Positions 24,381 to 35,364 of a stretch of DNA of 64,000 bases are shown here, piece after piece. The position numbers and the translations under genes are program-made. This DNA comes from Streptococcus plurextorum DSM 22810 (GTDB lineage: Bacteria > Bacillota > Bacilli > Lactobacillales > Streptococcaceae): contig NZ_AUIO01000009.1 in NCBI RefSeq assembly GCF_000423745.1, positions 18,717 to 82,716 on the forward strand, in the 5' to 3' direction. Below the pieces are notes generated by a model, which ran no database searches, was not told the DNA's origin, and saw only the letters and a program-made list of their open reading frames with translations. Position 1 is the first letter of the stretch. Each line of letters opens with the position of its first letter.

Positions 24381-26546
24381 CTAAATTTTATTGAAAATAT
24401 ATTGTACACTAAAGTAATCTTTTTGAACATAAGGCATCACTAAGCCAATATTCATTAACTCATCGCCACCAAAGGTCGCATCAAGTTTATCACAGTAATA
24501 CGTGGCTTTTTCATCCAAACCTTTTAACTTGACTGTGATAAAGGGAGCTTCTGGTTGCGATAATACCTTCACATAGGTAAAGACTGCCTGACTCTTATCA
24601 GCATTGACATAGGTGTAGGCCTTCGTATTATCTGTTTTCTTCACTCGATAAAGATTTCCAAACTGAATCGTCTCACGAATGGCTTTATAGGTTGAGACCT
24701 GCTGAGAAATCGCTGCGATATCTTCTTCCGGAAGTTTTGTCAAATCCAATTCGTAACCCAAGTTCCCCAACATGGCAACATTTCCTCGCGTCTCAAGAGG
24801 AGTTATTCGACCTGTCTGATGGTTAGGAACCGCCGAGACGTGTGAACCCATACTGATTGTCGGAAACATGAGACTTGTCCCTTCTTGAATCGATAGGCGG
24901 CCAATTGCATCGGTGTTATCACTCGCCCACGCCTGAGGCATGTAATAAAGCAAGCCTAAATCATTGCGCCCACCGCCTCCTGAGCAAGACTCAAAAAGCA
25001 CATTTGGAAAAGCTTGAACTAGCGTCTCCAAAACTCGGTAAAGACCAAGCATGTAACGATGATAAAATTCATGACGCTCATGATTCGCTAGACCTTCAGG
25101 AATATTGGTGATATTCCGATTCATGTCCCACTTCACATAAGTGATATTGGCTGATTTTAAAATCGTTGAAACACTGTCAATAATGTAGTCTTGAACAGCC
25201 TTCTGCGACAAATCTAGCACCAATTGCTCACGGCTGTAAGTATGTCCGTAACCTGTCGTCTGAATAGTCCATTCAGGATGCATTCGGTAGAGGTCACTAT
25301 CTTCTGAAACCATTTCTGGTTCAAACCACAAGCCAAATTGCATTCCTAAATCATTGACCGTTTTAGCGAGACCTTCAAGGCCATTTGGTAACTTATCGCG
25401 ATTGACCACCCAATCTCCTAAGGAGCAAGTATCTGAATCACGCTTGCCAAACCAACCGTCATCAAGCACTAAAAGCTCAATACCTGCCTTGGCAGAAACG
25501 GTTGCCAGCTCTGCTATTTTTTCCTCAGTAAAGTCAAAATAAGTTGCTTCCCAGTTGTTGATGAGGATTGGCCTTGCTTTATTTGCCCATGGCCCTCTGA
25601 CCAGATGTTTCTGCAAGAAGCGATGACTCTGATGCGTCATCTCCGTCAAGCCCTTAGCAGTATAGGTCACTAGAGCCTCCGGCGTTTGAAAACTTCTCCC
25701 TGCTTCTAAGACCCAGTTAAACTTCTCATCATTGATACCTATTCCTAGACGCGTCGTATGAATCGCTGTCGTTTCTGCAAAAGCTGTAAAGTTACCACTG
25801 TAAATCAGCTGTGTTGCATAAATCTCTCCTGCATCTTCTGTCACATCAGGGCTTGCTAATGCCATAAATGGTGTCCGCGAATGACTCGATGCTCCACGGA
25901 TGCTTCCGATGCTATACTTGCCTTGCGTCAGAGGTGTCCGTGTCCATTCTTTCTCATAACCATAACGTCCCGTTAAGGTATGCACTTCAAAATCTTTATG
26001 AGGAAAGTCTAGAGTAACACTCAACGCTTTTTCCAAGTGCACTGTGTGCTTTCCAGCGTGAATTTCTGCCGAACGAGCCAGGTAATTGGCTTCTTCAAAG
26101 ACACTATAAGATAAAGTAACCGTCACATCCGTCACAGCATCATAGAGATCAATCTCTAAAGTGTCAACATCTTCTTCGTCTCCAAAGGTTGCCGGAAGAC
26201 CAACCAAGGCTTTTTTCCCTTTGAAGATGCGGTGGTCACGATACTTCAAGTCAGCTAGCGTTCCAAAAGGACTTCTTACCTCAAGAGCAGAGGTCCTAAA
26301 ATCACCCAAACCATTACTACTGTATTCCAGAGCTAAAGTATCTAGGGAAAATGTACGGTCCTTACTGGTCGGATTTGGTGAAAAAGCTCTATCTTGATAC
26401 GTGATCGCATGGTCAACACTAAAACCTTCAACACACTTTCCAAAATAACGGTGCACAAGCAAGCCATTATCAAGGATCTGCATGATATAGGAAAATTGGC
26501 TACTCTTCAAATGGAAAATACGATTCGTTTCTTGAACAATAATCAC
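24381..26546 (-). CDS. aga: Alpha-galactosidase (GH36)
   Basis: 721-aa GH36 alpha-galactosidase, which hydrolyses melibiose and raffinose in the cytoplasm. The nucleophile Asp is in YVKWDMNRN and the acid/base Asp in SCSGGGGRNDLG; LLVLDDGWFGKRDSD and NNWEATYFDFTEEK are also typical. An ATG at 26552 is directly joined to the AGGAG box, so it cannot be the start. A GTG at 26546, six bases from the same box, is better. It is first gene of the msm operon, divergent from msmR. Confidence 0.95.
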   Translation of the reverse strand: MIIVQETNRIFHLKSSQFSYIMQILDNGLLVHRYFGKCVEGFSVDHAITYQDRAFSPNPTSKDRTFSLDTLALEYSSNGLGDFRTSALEVRSPFGTLADLKYRDHRIFKGKKALVGLPATFGDEEDVDTLEIDLYDAVTDVTVTLSYSVFEEANYLARSAEIHAGKHTVHLEKALSVTLDFPHKDFEVHTLTGRYGYEKEWTRTPLTQGKYSIGSIRGASSHSRTPFMALASPDVTEDAGEIYATQLIYSGNFTAFAETTAIHTTRLGIGINDEKFNWVLEAGRSFQTPEALVTYTAKGLTEMTHQSHRFLQKHLVRGPWANKARPILINNWEATYFDFTEEKIAELATVSAKAGIELLVLDDGWFGKRDSDTCSLGDWVVNRDKLPNGLEGLAKTVNDLGMQFGLWFEPEMVSEDSDLYRMHPEWTIQTTGYGHTYSREQLVLDLSQKAVQDYIIDSVSTILKSANITYVKWDMNRNITNIPEGLANHERHEFYHRYMLGLYRVLETLVQAFPNVLFESCSGGGGRNDLGLLYYMPQAWASDNTDAIGRLSIQEGTSLMFPTISMGSHVSAVPNHQTGRITPLETRGNVAMLGNLGYELDLTKLPEEDIAAISQQVSTYKAIRETIQFGNLYRVKKTDNTKAYTYVNADKSQAVFTYVKVLSQPEAPFITVKLKGLDEKATYYCDKLDATFGGDELMNIGLVMPYVQKDYFSVQYIFNKI

Positions 26547-26584
26547 TGCCATCTCCTTTTCTTTTATGTTTATAGTTTATAAAA

Positions 26585-26598
26585 TGAATGCGATTTCA
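26585..26598. promoter_or_regulatory. Candidate cre site between aga and msmR
   Basis: Minus strand TGAAATCGCATTCA matches the cre consensus at 13 of 14 positions. It is about 40 bases upstream of aga, consistent with glucose repression of the operon. Confidence 0.55.
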
Positions 26599-26651
26599 TA
26601 AATAGAATTTTGTCACCTGTATATGGTAAAATGTTAAGTAAGGAGAAACAT

Positions 26652-27506
26652 ATGATCTTTTCTGAATTCCACAACGATACTTTTGATTTGACGATTGATT
26701 TCTATGGTTTTGAGCAGTGTGCCCCTAAATACGGTTTTGGACCAGCAATCCGAGAAAACTTTGTCCTACATTACATCGAAAAAGGACAAGGATTCTTTTG
26801 CTACAAAGGAAAGACGATCACACTCAAGGCTGGCGACCTTTTTTTACTGAAACCTAATGAGTTAACCTATTACGAGGCAGATAAGGATGACCCTTGGGCC
26901 TACTACTGGTTAGGCATCAGTGGCAGTAAATCCTTAGATTATTTCCGTCTATCCAGCCTCTACCAAGATGGTTATCTCAAATCCTCACCATCTGTGAAAA
27001 CAGATACTATCGGAAAACTCGCCAAAGATATCATCGAGAAAAACGAGAAACTTGATTCTTCGCCTGCAAGCATCCTACACCTTTTAGGGGGAATCTATGA
27101 ACTCCTCTCCCAGTTCGCGATGATTTCTCCCGAAAATAAAAAACGTAATCTCCAAAGCAGTGAAAAACTTTGCTCTGATTGTCGCCGTATTATCGAGACA
27201 ACCTATACATCTCCAAAACTCTCTATCCATCATATTGCTGACAAGCTATCCGTCAGTCGCAATTACCTCAGCTCAAAATTCAGCGAAAGATACCAAATTT
27301 CCCCAAAAGAATACCTCCAAAAAATTCGCATGAACCGCGCCAAATACCTCTTGGAAAACAGCGAAGAACCAATCAAAGTCATTGCTTATTCCGTGGGATT
27401 TTCAGATCCTCTTTATTTTTCCAAAGCCTTCAAACACTATTTCAATACCGCTCCTAGTGACATTAGAAAAATGCCGGACACGTCAAAAAGCGTTCAAAAA
27501 ATTTGA
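26652..27506 (+). CDS. msmR: MsmR, AraC-family activator of the msm operon
   Basis: 284-aa AraC/XylS regulator. An N-terminal cupin-like ligand domain (FCYKGKTITLKAGDLFLLKPNE) is followed by two helix-turn-helix motifs at the C-terminus (LSIHHIADKLSVSRNYLSSKF and IKVIAYSVGFSDPLYFSKAFKHYF). The start at 26652 has AAGGAGAAAC; 14 codons upstream in frame are not used. Divergent placement from aga is the classic arrangement for an activator of the msm genes. Confidence 0.92.
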   Translation: MIFSEFHNDTFDLTIDFYGFEQCAPKYGFGPAIRENFVLHYIEKGQGFFCYKGKTITLKAGDLFLLKPNELTYYEADKDDPWAYYWLGISGSKSLDYFRLSSLYQDGYLKSSPSVKTDTIGKLAKDIIEKNEKLDSSPASILHLLGGIYELLSQFAMISPENKKRNLQSSEKLCSDCRRIIETTYTSPKLSIHHIADKLSVSRNYLSSKFSERYQISPKEYLQKIRMNRAKYLLENSEEPIKVIAYSVGFSDPLYFSKAFKHYFNTAPSDIRKMPDTSKSVQKI

Positions 27507-27511
27507 ACGCT
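27484..27511 (-). terminator. Hairpin at the end of msmR, best read as a minus-strand terminator
   Basis: 10-bp stem AGCGTTCAAA/TTTGAACGCT with a 3-base loop overlapping the msmR stop codon. The T tract follows on the minus strand, so it may end galM transcription. Confidence 0.5.
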
Positions 27512-27566
27512 TCTATCCCAAATTCTCATAGGCAAGTCATCTCTTTTGCATGCCTATTTTAGCCTT

Positions 27567-27607
27567 AAATTCCTAGAATGTGATGATTTCCTTTCTAGGA
27601 ATTTTTA
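27567..27607 (+). terminator. Terminator of msmR
   Basis: Perfect 12-bp stem AAATTCCTAGAA/TTCTAGGAATTT with a 14-base loop and a TTTTTA end on the plus strand. Confidence 0.6.
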
Positions 27608-27684
27608 ATGCACCGACAAAGAAAACAGGTGATGGAATACCTAATATAGACGTCTTAAACCTAATCACCCAAACCTTTTTAACC

Positions 27685-28716
27685 TTATGTCACATTAGCA
27701 TATGCAAAAATGATTTGATAAGACTTTTCCTCACCCTGCCGCATCACAATGTCATCAAAGTGCTCATGATGCACGGCATCTGGAAGGTGTTGGGGCTCAA
27801 TAGCCACCCCTTCCTGTGCTCTCCCTTCTAATCCCTTATCCCTAGCAAAATACACACCATCCTCAAGACTATTCATTGTATAAATCACAACCCCCTGCCG
27901 ATCTGAATAGACACTCAGTTGATCTCCACTATCTTCATCTCTTAAGACAAGAACAGGCGCATCTGCTGTCTTATCAACTACAAAAGCATCGTCAAAGCCA
28001 CCACTCTTGGTAATAGCTGCTCCAAGATTCTGCCCTTTTCTGAAGTCATAAGCAGTCTCCTGAACCTTGATAAAGTCCCCTGACGGAATCAAATCCGCAT
28101 CCGTTTCTAAATAACTGTTAGCCTCAATCTGCAAAGTATGACTATGTAAATCCTGATAGCAACTAAGGTTAAAATAAGGGTGAATGGTCGGATTAAATAA
28201 AGTACTTGCTGTGGCATCACTCCCTTTGAAAATCAGACTGAGGCGATTGTCATCATCCAGCATAACTTCTAAACTAACCTCTAAATCACCAGGAAAACCA
28301 TCCCACTCTGATCTTATCCGTTGAGAAAAGACAACCTTGGTAAAATCTGAGCCTTCCTCTAATCGATAAGACCAGTTTAGGGTGTGAAAACCTCCTGGAC
28401 CACCATGTAAACAGTGTCCATTATTATTCATTGGCAACTGCACAAGCTGGCCATCAATAACTGCCTGCCCTTTTGCAATACGACCAGCTACACGGCCAAT
28501 AACTTGGCTAGCATACAGAGTATTTTTAAAATAATCACTCGGCTGTTCAAATCCCAACAAAAGATTTTTTTCCCCTGAGTCTGTTGGTACTAAAAATTCT
28601 TGCCAGGTAGCACCTAAGGTTAAAAAACTAGCTATAATCCCGTTTTTATTTTTTAGGCGGATCTGGACAACTTCTTTGCCATCGATGTTTTCCAAAATCT
28701 TAGTCTCAATACCCAT
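27685..28716 (-). CDS. galM: Aldose 1-epimerase (galactose mutarotase)
   Basis: 343-aa mutarotase that interconverts alpha and beta anomers of galactose and glucose. Catalytic residues are visible: His in NNNGHCLHGGPGGFH, His in TIHPYFNLS, and a Glu in the C-terminal EGVAIEPQHLPDA. Its place beside the alpha-galactosidase operon fits use of released galactose. The start follows AGGAGCGAAG. Confidence 0.93.
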   Translation of the reverse strand: MGIETKILENIDGKEVVQIRLKNKNGIIASFLTLGATWQEFLVPTDSGEKNLLLGFEQPSDYFKNTLYASQVIGRVAGRIAKGQAVIDGQLVQLPMNNNGHCLHGGPGGFHTLNWSYRLEEGSDFTKVVFSQRIRSEWDGFPGDLEVSLEVMLDDDNRLSLIFKGSDATASTLFNPTIHPYFNLSCYQDLHSHTLQIEANSYLETDADLIPSGDFIKVQETAYDFRKGQNLGAAITKSGGFDDAFVVDKTADAPVLVLRDEDSGDQLSVYSDRQGVVIYTMNSLEDGVYFARDKGLEGRAQEGVAIEPQHLPDAVHHEHFDDIVMRQGEEKSYQIIFAYANVT

Positions 28717-28805
28717 TTCTTCGCTCCTTGTCTTTTTATTCTTATTTTACAACTTAATATACTATATGTAAAGATAAAATATCGACGATTTATCTTCCAA
28801 GAAGC

Positions 28806-28838
28806 AAAAAAAGCTAGAAAATGATTCTAGCTTTTTAA
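28806..28838 (-). terminator. Terminator of gapA
   Basis: 11-bp stem AAAAGCTAGAA/TTCTAGCTTTT (28809-28819, 28825-28835), 5-base loop, T tract on the minus strand. Confidence 0.85.
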
Positions 28839-28842
28839 AATC

Positions 28843-29853
28843 TTATTTAGCGATTTTTGCGAAGTACTCAAGTGTACGAACAAGTTGAGAAGTGTAAGAC
28901 ATTTCGTTGTCGTACCATGAAACAACTTTAACCAATTGTTTACCATCAACTGTTTGAACGTTAGTTTGAGTTGCGTCAAACAATGAACCGTAAGAGATAC
29001 CTACGATATCTGAAGAAACAACTTGATCTTCAGTGTAACCGTAAGATTCGTTAGCAGCAGCTTTCATTGCAGCGTTAACAGCTTCAACAGTAACTTCTTT
29101 TTCAAGAACAGCTACCAATTCAGTTACAGATCCTGTTGGAACTGGAACACGTTGTGCAGCACCGTCAAGTTTACCGTTCAATTCTGGGATAACAAGACCG
29201 ATAGCTTTAGCCGCACCAGTTGAGTTAGGAACGATGTTAGCTGCAGCCGCACGAGCACGACGAAGGTCTCCACCACGGTGTGGTCCGTCAAGAACCATTT
29301 GGTCACCAGTGTAACCGTGGATTGTTGTCATCAAACCTTGTTTGATACCGAAGTTGTCATGAAGAGCTTTAGCCATTGGAGCCAAGCAGTTTGTAGTACA
29401 TGAAGCACCTGAGATAACTGTTTCAGTACCATCAAGGATGTCGTGGTTAGTGTTGAAAACAACAGTTTTAACGTCGTTTCCACCAGGAGCAGTGATCACA
29501 ACTTTTTTCGCACCGTTAGCGTGGATGTGTTGCTCTGCAGCAGCTTTAGAAGCAAAGAAACCAGTAGCTTCAAGAACGATTTCTACACCGTCAGTAGCCC
29601 AGTCGATGTTTCCTGGCTCACGCTCAGCAGAAACTTTAACGAATTTACCGTTAACTTCAAAACCACCATCTTTAACTTCAACAGTACCGTCGAAACGACC
29701 TTGAGTTGTGTCATATTTCAACAAGTGCGCAAGCATTTTAGGATCTGTAAGGTCGTTGATACGAGTAACTTCAACACCTTCTACGTTTTGGATACGACGG
29801 AATGCAAGACGACCGATACGACCGAAACCGTTAATACCAACTTTAACTGTCAT
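28843..29853 (-). CDS. gapA: Glyceraldehyde-3-phosphate dehydrogenase
   Basis: 336-aa NAD-dependent GAPDH (Plr in streptococci), central glycolysis, also known on streptococcal surfaces. NAD loop [10 protein letters not shown] starts at residue 6; the active Cys is in [12 protein letters not shown]. Codons are strongly biased, as expected for a highly expressed gene. The start at 29853 has AAGGAGG; nine upstream codons are not used. Confidence 0.98.
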   Translation of the reverse strand: MTVKVGINGFGRIGRLAFRRIQNVEGVEVTRINDLTDPKMLAHLLKYDTTQGRFDGTVEVKDGGFEVNGKFVKVSAEREPGNIDWATDGVEIVLEATGFFASKAAAEQHIHANGAKKVVITAPGGNDVKTVVFNTNHDILDGTETVISGASCTTNCLAPMAKALHDNFGIKQGLMTTIHGYTGDQMVLDGPHRGGDLRRARAAAANIVPNSTGAAKAIGLVIPELNGKLDGAAQRVPVPTGSVTELVAVLEKEVTVEAVNAAMKAAANESYGYTEDQVVSSDIVGISYGSLFDATQTNVQTVDGKQLVKVVSWYDNEMSYTSQLVRTLEYFAKIAK

Positions 29854-30056
29854 TTGTGATTTCCTCCTTATGAAAATCAAATAAGTATTTTAGTAAGGGC
29901 AAGCCCTTCGAATATTGTGAAATGTTTAACTTGACAAGATACAAGAAACTTTCAACGTAACTATTATATAACTTATAAGGTGAAAATGCAAATCTGTAAA
30001 CCGCTTTCTACAATATTTTTGTTATGATTTTCACAACAGTTCTAGATTATTGAAAT

Positions 30057-30086
30057 CAAAAAGACATCTGCATAGCAGATGTCTCT
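30057..30086 (-). terminator. Terminator of the str operon (after fusA)
   Basis: 10-bp stem AGACATCTGC/GCAGATGTCT with a 3-base loop and TTTTTG on the minus strand. Confidence 0.88.
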
Positions 30087-30092
30087 GGAGAC

Positions 30093-32171
30093 TTACTCTC
30101 CTTTGTTTTTCTTGATGATTTCTTCCTGAACTGACTTAGGAACATCTTCATAGTGGTCAAATACCATCATGAAAGTACCGCGTCCTTGAGTTGCAGAACG
30201 AAGAACAGTTGCATAACCAAACATTTCAGCAAGTGGCACATAAGCACGAACCACTTGAGTGTTACCGCGTGCTTCCATACCATCAACGCGACCACGACGT
30301 GCAGTCACGTGACCCATAACGTCACCAAGGTTATCTTCTGGTGCAGTGATAGTTACAAGCATCATAGGCTCAAGGATAGCTGGTTGTGCTGATTTAGCTG
30401 CTTCTTTAAGAGCAAGAGATGCTGCAATCTTGAAGGCAGTCTCAGATGAGTCGACATCATGGTATGAACCATCGTAAAGCTTCGCTTTAACGTCAACCAT
30501 TGGGTAACCTGCAAGAACACCGTTAGCCATAGATTCAATCAAACCTTTTTCAACCGCTGGGATGAATTCACGTGGAACCACACCACCGACGATAGCGTTC
30601 TCGAACTCGAAACCTTTACCTTCTTCGTTTGGTGTGAATTCGATCCAAACGTCACCGAATTGACCTTTACCACCAGACTGGCGTTTGAAGAAACCACGAG
30701 CTTGTGTAGAAGCGCGGAAGGTTTCACGGTAAGATACTTGAGGAGCACCTACGTTTGCTTCAACCTTGAATTCACGACGCATACGGTCAACAAGGACATC
30801 CAAGTGCAACTCACCCATACCAGAGATAACTGTTTCACCAGTTTCAACGTTTGTTTCAACGCGGAATGTTGGATCTTCTTCAGCCAATTTAGAAAGGGCG
30901 ATACCCATCTTGTCTTGGTCAGCTTTAGACTTAGGCTCAACCATCAATTGGATAACCGGTTCTGGAACGTGGATTGACTCAAGGATGATTTTTGCTTTTT
31001 CATCTGTCAATGAGTCACCAGTTGTCGTATCTTTCAAACCAACAGCTGCTGCGATATCTCCTGCGTAAACCGTTTGGATTTCTTCACGAGAGTTAGCGTG
31101 CATCTGAAGGATACGTCCGATACGCTCACGTTTACCTTTAGACGTGTTCAATACATATGAACCGCTGTTAAGAACACCTGAGTAAACACGGAAGAAAGTC
31201 AAACGACCTACGAATGGGTCAGTCATGATCTTGAAGGCAAGAGCTGCAAATGGCTCTTCATCAGAAGCATGACGCTCTTCTTCAGCATCTGTATCTGGGT
31301 TAACCCCTTTAATCGCTGGAATATCAAGTGGGCTTGGAAGGTAGTCAATAACCGCATCAAGCATCAATTGAACACCTTTATTCTTGAAAGCAGAACCACA
31401 CAATACTGGGAAGAATTCAACGTTGATTGTCGCCTTACGGATACCAGCTTTCAATTCTTCGTTAGTGATTTCTTCACCTTCAAGGTATTTCATCATCAAT
31501 TCTTCATCAGTTTCAGCAACTGCTTCAACCAATTTCTCACGGTATTCTTGAGCTTGCTCAGCATATTCAGCTGGAATGTCTTCTTCAAGAATGTCTGTAC
31601 CAAGGTCGTTGGTATAGATTTCAGCCTTCATCTTGATCAAGTCAATGATTCCACGGAAGTCATCTTCTGAACCGATTGGCAATTGGATTGGGTGTGCGTT
31701 TGCTTGAAGACGGTCATGAAGTGTGCTTACTGAGTAAAGGAAGTCAGCACCGATTTTATCCATTTTGTTGGCAAATACGATACGAGGAACTCCGTACTCA
31801 GTTGCTTGACGCCATACTGTTTCAGTTTGTGGCTCAACACCTGATTGTGAGTCAAGAACGGTAACTGCACCGTCAAGAACGCGGAGTGAGCGTTGAACTT
31901 CGATAGTGAAGTCCACGTGTCCTGGTGTATCGATAATGTTTACACGGTGACCATCCCATTGCGCTGTTGTCGCAGCTGATGTGATAGTGATACCACGCTC
32001 TTGCTCCTGCTCCATCCAGTCCATTTGTGACGCACCCTCGTGAGTTTCACCGATTTTATGAATTTTACCAGTGTAGTAAAGGATACGCTCAGTTGTTGTT
32101 GTTTTACCAGCATCAACGTGAGCCATGATACCGATATTACGAGTTTTTGCAAGTGAAAATTCGCGTGCCAT
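30093..32171 (-). CDS. fusA: Elongation factor G
   Basis: 692-aa translocation GTPase. G1 [16 protein letters not shown]3 DTPGHVD and G4 NKMDK lie in the first 150 residues, followed by domains II-V to the C-terminus. It is third in the rpsL-rpsG-fusA operon, 132 bp after rpsG. Confidence 0.98.
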   Translation of the reverse strand: MAREFSLAKTRNIGIMAHVDAGKTTTTERILYYTGKIHKIGETHEGASQMDWMEQEQERGITITSAATTAQWDGHRVNIIDTPGHVDFTIEVQRSLRVLDGAVTVLDSQSGVEPQTETVWRQATEYGVPRIVFANKMDKIGADFLYSVSTLHDRLQANAHPIQLPIGSEDDFRGIIDLIKMKAEIYTNDLGTDILEEDIPAEYAEQAQEYREKLVEAVAETDEELMMKYLEGEEITNEELKAGIRKATINVEFFPVLCGSAFKNKGVQLMLDAVIDYLPSPLDIPAIKGVNPDTDAEEERHASDEEPFAALAFKIMTDPFVGRLTFFRVYSGVLNSGSYVLNTSKGKRERIGRILQMHANSREEIQTVYAGDIAAAVGLKDTTTGDSLTDEKAKIILESIHVPEPVIQLMVEPKSKADQDKMGIALSKLAEEDPTFRVETNVETGETVISGMGELHLDVLVDRMRREFKVEANVGAPQVSYRETFRASTQARGFFKRQSGGKGQFGDVWIEFTPNEEGKGFEFENAIVGGVVPREFIPAVEKGLIESMANGVLAGYPMVDVKAKLYDGSYHDVDSSETAFKIAASLALKEAAKSAQPAILEPMMLVTITAPEDNLGDVMGHVTARRGRVDGMEARGNTQVVRAYVPLAEMFGYATVLRSATQGRGTFMMVFDHYEDVPKSVQEEIIKKNKGE

Positions 32172-32303
32172 TGTTTTCTCCTATAAAAAATTTTTTACGT
32201 TTTATTATAACATATTTTAAGAAAAACGGATAGGCAGAGGCCCACCCGTTTTCTATAGATATATGTTTTAAATTGAAATAATTTCTCGCTTTGCTCGAAA
32301 TTA

Positions 32304-32774
32304 TTACCAGCGGAAGTGTGCAAATGCACGGTTTGCTTCTGCCATTTTGTGTGTGTCTTCACGTTTTTTAACTGAAGCACCTGTATTGTTAGCTGCATCC
32401 ATGATTTCTTTTGCAAGACGGTCAACCATAGTGTGTTCACCACGAGCACGTGAAGCATTTACCAACCAACGAAGACCTAAAGTTGTACGACGCTCTGGAC
32501 GAACTTCAACTGGAACTTGGTAGTTAGAACCACCGACACGGCGTGCACGAACTTCAAGAACAGGCATGATGTTCTCCATCGCTGTTTCAAATACTTCGTT
32601 TGCATCATTACCAGTAGCTTCTTTAATTGCATCAAAAGCACCATAAACGATTGACGCAGCAGTACCGCGTTTACCGTCAAGCATAACACGGTTGATAAGA
32701 CGTGTTACAAGCTTAGAATTATATAATGGATCTGGCAAAACTTCACGTTTTGGAGCACGATTTTTACGACTCAT
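32304..32774 (-). CDS. rpsG: 30S ribosomal protein S7
   Basis: 156-aa S7, complete: starts [16 protein letters not shown] and ends [10 protein letters not shown]. It nucleates assembly of the 30S head. It lies 20 bp after rpsL in the str operon. Confidence 0.98.
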   Translation of the reverse strand: MSRKNRAPKREVLPDPLYNSKLVTRLINRVMLDGKRGTAASIVYGAFDAIKEATGNDANEVFETAMENIMPVLEVRARRVGGSNYQVPVEVRPERRTTLGLRWLVNASRARGEHTMVDRLAKEIMDAANNTGASVKKREDTHKMAEANRAFAHFRW

Positions 32775-32794
32775 ATTAACTTATCCCCCTTCTA

Positions 32795-33208
32795 TTATCC
32801 TTTAGGACGTTTCGCACCGTATTTAGAACGGCCTTGTTTACGATCAGCAACACCTGCGGTATCAAGCGCACCACGAACGATATGGTAACGTACCCCTGGA
32901 AGGTCTTTTACACGTCCACCACGAATAAGAACAACACTGTGCTCTTGCAAGTTGTGTCCGATACCTGGAATGTATGCTGTTACTTCGATCAAGTTGCTCA
33001 AGCGAACACGGGCAAATTTACGAAGGGCTGAGTTAGGTTTTTTAGGTGTCATTGTTCCAACACGTGTTGCAACACCACGTTTTTGTGGTGAAGAAACATT
33101 TGTTTGAACTTTACGGTGACTGTTATAACCAACGTTAAGCGCTGGTGATTTAGATTTTTCAACTTTTGATTGACGTGGTTTACGTACCAATTGGTTGATA
33201 GTAGGCAT
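32795..33208 (-). CDS. rpsL: 30S ribosomal protein S12
   Basis: 137-aa S12, part of the decoding centre. The loops in which streptomycin-resistance changes occur are visible as [11 protein letters not shown] and [12 protein letters not shown]. Both carry the usual sensitive residues (K in PKKPNS, K in RVKDLPG). First gene of the operon, with a strong promoter about 140 bases upstream. Confidence 0.98.
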   Translation of the reverse strand: MPTINQLVRKPRQSKVEKSKSPALNVGYNSHRKVQTNVSSPQKRGVATRVGTMTPKKPNSALRKFARVRLSNLIEVTAYIPGIGHNLQEHSVVLIRGGRVKDLPGVRYHIVRGALDTAGVADRKQGRSKYGAKRPKG

Positions 33209-33348
33209 CTACAATTTCTCCTGTGTTTTTTTAATTTTGGTTGGATGAGCGACTGGTGACATCCTCTATCCTGTGTGCACTTTTGCAACATTTGTCAGCA
33301 CGTCTCTGTACACTTTTGAGAGACCAAAAGTAAAAAGTACCGTCTAAT

Positions 33349-33377
33349 ATAATACCATAGACGATACTCCTAGTCAA
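33349..33377 (-). promoter_or_regulatory. Promoter of the rpsL-rpsG-fusA operon
   Basis: Minus strand -35 TTGACT, 17-base spacer, -10 TATTAT. It leaves a leader of about 135 bases before rpsL, which could hold ribosomal-protein feedback structure; I see no clear known motif in it. Confidence 0.75.
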
Positions 33378-33447
33378 CTCTTTTTTCTTGTTAAAGCAAG
33401 GAATTTTATTCCTAAATGTTAGCAGTTGCGCCTTTCAAGCATTTGGC

Positions 33448-33864
33448 TCACTCACCGAACCAAAGCGCAATTTCTTTTTTGGCAGATTCTGTCGAGTCGG
33501 ACCCATGGACAACATTGAAAATACCACCAGAATCACCCGGAGCCTGCCCATAATCACCTCTAATAGTTCCTGGTAGAGCATCTTTTGGGTTGGTAGCCCC
33601 CATCATTGTCCTCCAAGAGGAAATCACACGATTTCCAGAAATAACTCCTGCTAAAAGCGGTCCAGAGGTCATGTAAGACTCAATTTCTGGAAAGAAAGCC
33701 TTGTCCACCAAAGCAGAATAGTGCTCTCTTAAAAGTTCTGGAGTTGCTCTGCGTAGCTCTAGACGCTCTATGATAAAACCTCGACGTTCAATCCGATGGA
33801 GAACATCTCCAATAAGACCTCGACTCACGCCATCTGGTTTAATGATAAAAAAGGTTTTTTCCAT
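33448..33864 (-). CDS. ndk: Nucleoside diphosphate kinase
   Basis: 138-aa NDK that transfers phosphate between NTPs and NDPs through a phospho-His. Starts [17 protein letters not shown]; the catalytic His is in FNVVHGSDS. The start at 33864 is chosen because the family begins directly with this beta strand; 16 further in-frame codons upstream are not used. Stands alone between the rpsL promoter region and tsaD. Confidence 0.95.
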   Translation of the reverse strand: MEKTFFIIKPDGVSRGLIGDVLHRIERRGFIIERLELRRATPELLREHYSALVDKAFFPEIESYMTSGPLLAGVISGNRVISSWRTMMGATNPKDALPGTIRGDYGQAPGDSGGIFNVVHGSDSTESAKKEIALWFGE

Positions 33865-33933
33865 ATGAATCCGCCTCCATATTTTTCTTTTATTATAACA
33901 AATAGCAGACACATTAACAATAGTAGCCGTAGA

Positions 33934-34956
33934 TTACTGTTCTACTTCTTGTTTGATTGGAAAGGCCAGACTCGGTTTTGCATTCAGGTCTAAGGTTGCA
34001 AAATTAGCATGGTCATATTCAACCGCTGCAGCGTAAGCAATCATGCCGGCATTGTCTCCGCAAAGCCTCAAAGGCGGAATCACCACCTTGGTATCTATGA
34101 TTTCTTCAGATAACCGTTTCCTTAATCCTTGATTAGCCGCAACGCCACCGGCAACAACAAGCATTTTCACAGGGTATTGCTCCAAGGCTTTTGTCGTCTT
34201 GGCCAACAATATGTCCATAACTGCCGCTTGAAAGGAGGCGCATAAATCTTCTACCCTCAAATGCTCTCCTTTTTGTGATGCATTGTGATGAAGGTTGATA
34301 AAAGCTGATTTAAGCCCTGAAAAAGAGAAATCTAGATTATTTTCCTTAATCATCGCACGAGGAAAGTGATAACAATCCTGTCCCTTATGGGCAAGTTCAT
34401 CAATCTCACGACCAGCCGGATAGGCCAACCCCATCACTCTTCCTACCTTATCATAAGCCTCCCCAACAGCATCATCTCGAGTTTCTCCAACAATATGATA
34501 CTGACCAGGTTCAGCGACGTAAACTAACTCGGTATGCCCACCTGATACCAAAAGCGCCAAAAGCGGATATTCCAACTCTTCAACTTCCCTTGCAGCCATC
34601 AGATGTCCTGCCATGTGATTAACAGGAATTAAAGGCAAACCGTGCGCCCAAGCAAAAGCTTTAGCAGCAGCCATCCCGACAAGAAGAGCGCCAACTAAAC
34701 CTGGACCATAAGTGACTGCTACAGCAGTTAAATCGTTTCCTTGTATACCTGCCTCCTCAAGAGCTTCTTCGATGCAAGCAGTAATAACTTCAACATGATG
34801 ACGACTGGCCACTTCAGGCACCACACCACCAAAACGTTTATGACTTTCAACTTGACTGGCAATGATATTCGTCAAAAGTTCTTTTTCATTCTTCAATATC
34901 GCTACACTGGTTTCGTCACACGACGACTCGATAGCTAAAATGTACCTATCTTTCAT
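33934..34956 (-). CDS. tsaD: tRNA N6-threonylcarbamoyladenosine transferase TsaD
   Basis: 340-aa ASKHA-fold protein that completes t6A37 on ANN-decoding tRNAs together with TsaB and TsaE. Metal-site His residues are in ASRHHVEVI and [10 protein letters not shown]; phosphate loops VSGGHTELV and [13 protein letters not shown] are clear. Its ATG lies inside the 3' end of rimI (34946-34956), in a tsaB-rimI-tsaD operon. Confidence 0.97.
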   Translation of the reverse strand: MKDRYILAIESSCDETSVAILKNEKELLTNIIASQVESHKRFGGVVPEVASRHHVEVITACIEEALEEAGIQGNDLTAVAVTYGPGLVGALLVGMAAAKAFAWAHGLPLIPVNHMAGHLMAAREVEELEYPLLALLVSGGHTELVYVAEPGQYHIVGETRDDAVGEAYDKVGRVMGLAYPAGREIDELAHKGQDCYHFPRAMIKENNLDFSFSGLKSAFINLHHNASQKGEHLRVEDLCASFQAAVMDILLAKTTKALEQYPVKMLVVAGGVAANQGLRKRLSEEIIDTKVVIPPLRLCGDNAGMIAYAAAVEYDHANFATLDLNAKPSLAFPIKQEVEQ

Positions 34957-35362
34957 ACCCTACCCTCTGCATCAAAATGGCATCCTCCACTGGTTGTCGG
35001 TAATAATCTCTTCTCCTGCCAACAACTTCAAATCCATGACTTTCGTACAAGGCTTGTGCCACAGCATTACTCGCTCTCACTTCTAAAAAAATAGTTTCTA
35101 AACGTTCCTCTAGATTTGTCATCAACCGCTTAGCCACACCTCGACCTTGATGAGACTTTCGAACTGCAATATTGGTAATTTCCAGCTCACCCACTAAATT
35201 TTGAATCGCCAAAAAGCCCACTAATTGCCCATTTTGGTAATCAAAAAAATAGTCTGTATTCCCCTGAGCTAGATCGGTCTCTATCTGTTCAAATGTCCAG
35301 GGGGATTCCCCGTAGACATCCGTCAAAAGGTCAAACACTTCTTGTACCTTATCTCTTTGCAT
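34946..35362 (-). CDS. rimI: Ribosomal protein S18 alanine N-acetyltransferase RimI
   Basis: 138-aa GNAT. Acetyl-CoA loop [14 protein letters not shown], then [29 protein letters not shown], the RimI signature. It begins 2 bases after tsaB ends and overlaps tsaD. The position between tsaB and tsaD is conserved in Firmicutes. Confidence 0.9.
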   Translation of the reverse strand: MQRDKVQEVFDLLTDVYGESPWTFEQIETDLAQGNTDYFFDYQNGQLVGFLAIQNLVGELEITNIAVRKSHQGRGVAKRLMTNLEERLETIFLEVRASNAVAQALYESHGFEVVGRRRDYYRQPVEDAILMQRVGYER

Positions 35363-35364
35363 TG

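Noticed and set aside
19774..26546. Expectation of dexB and msmK in the msm operon
   Set aside because: Neither gene is present; the operon ends at gtfA with a clear terminator, so the ATPase must be elsewhere and is not annotated here.
27580..27831. 83-codon plus-strand ORF after msmR
   Set aside because: Begins inside the msmR terminator and runs into the antisense of galM.
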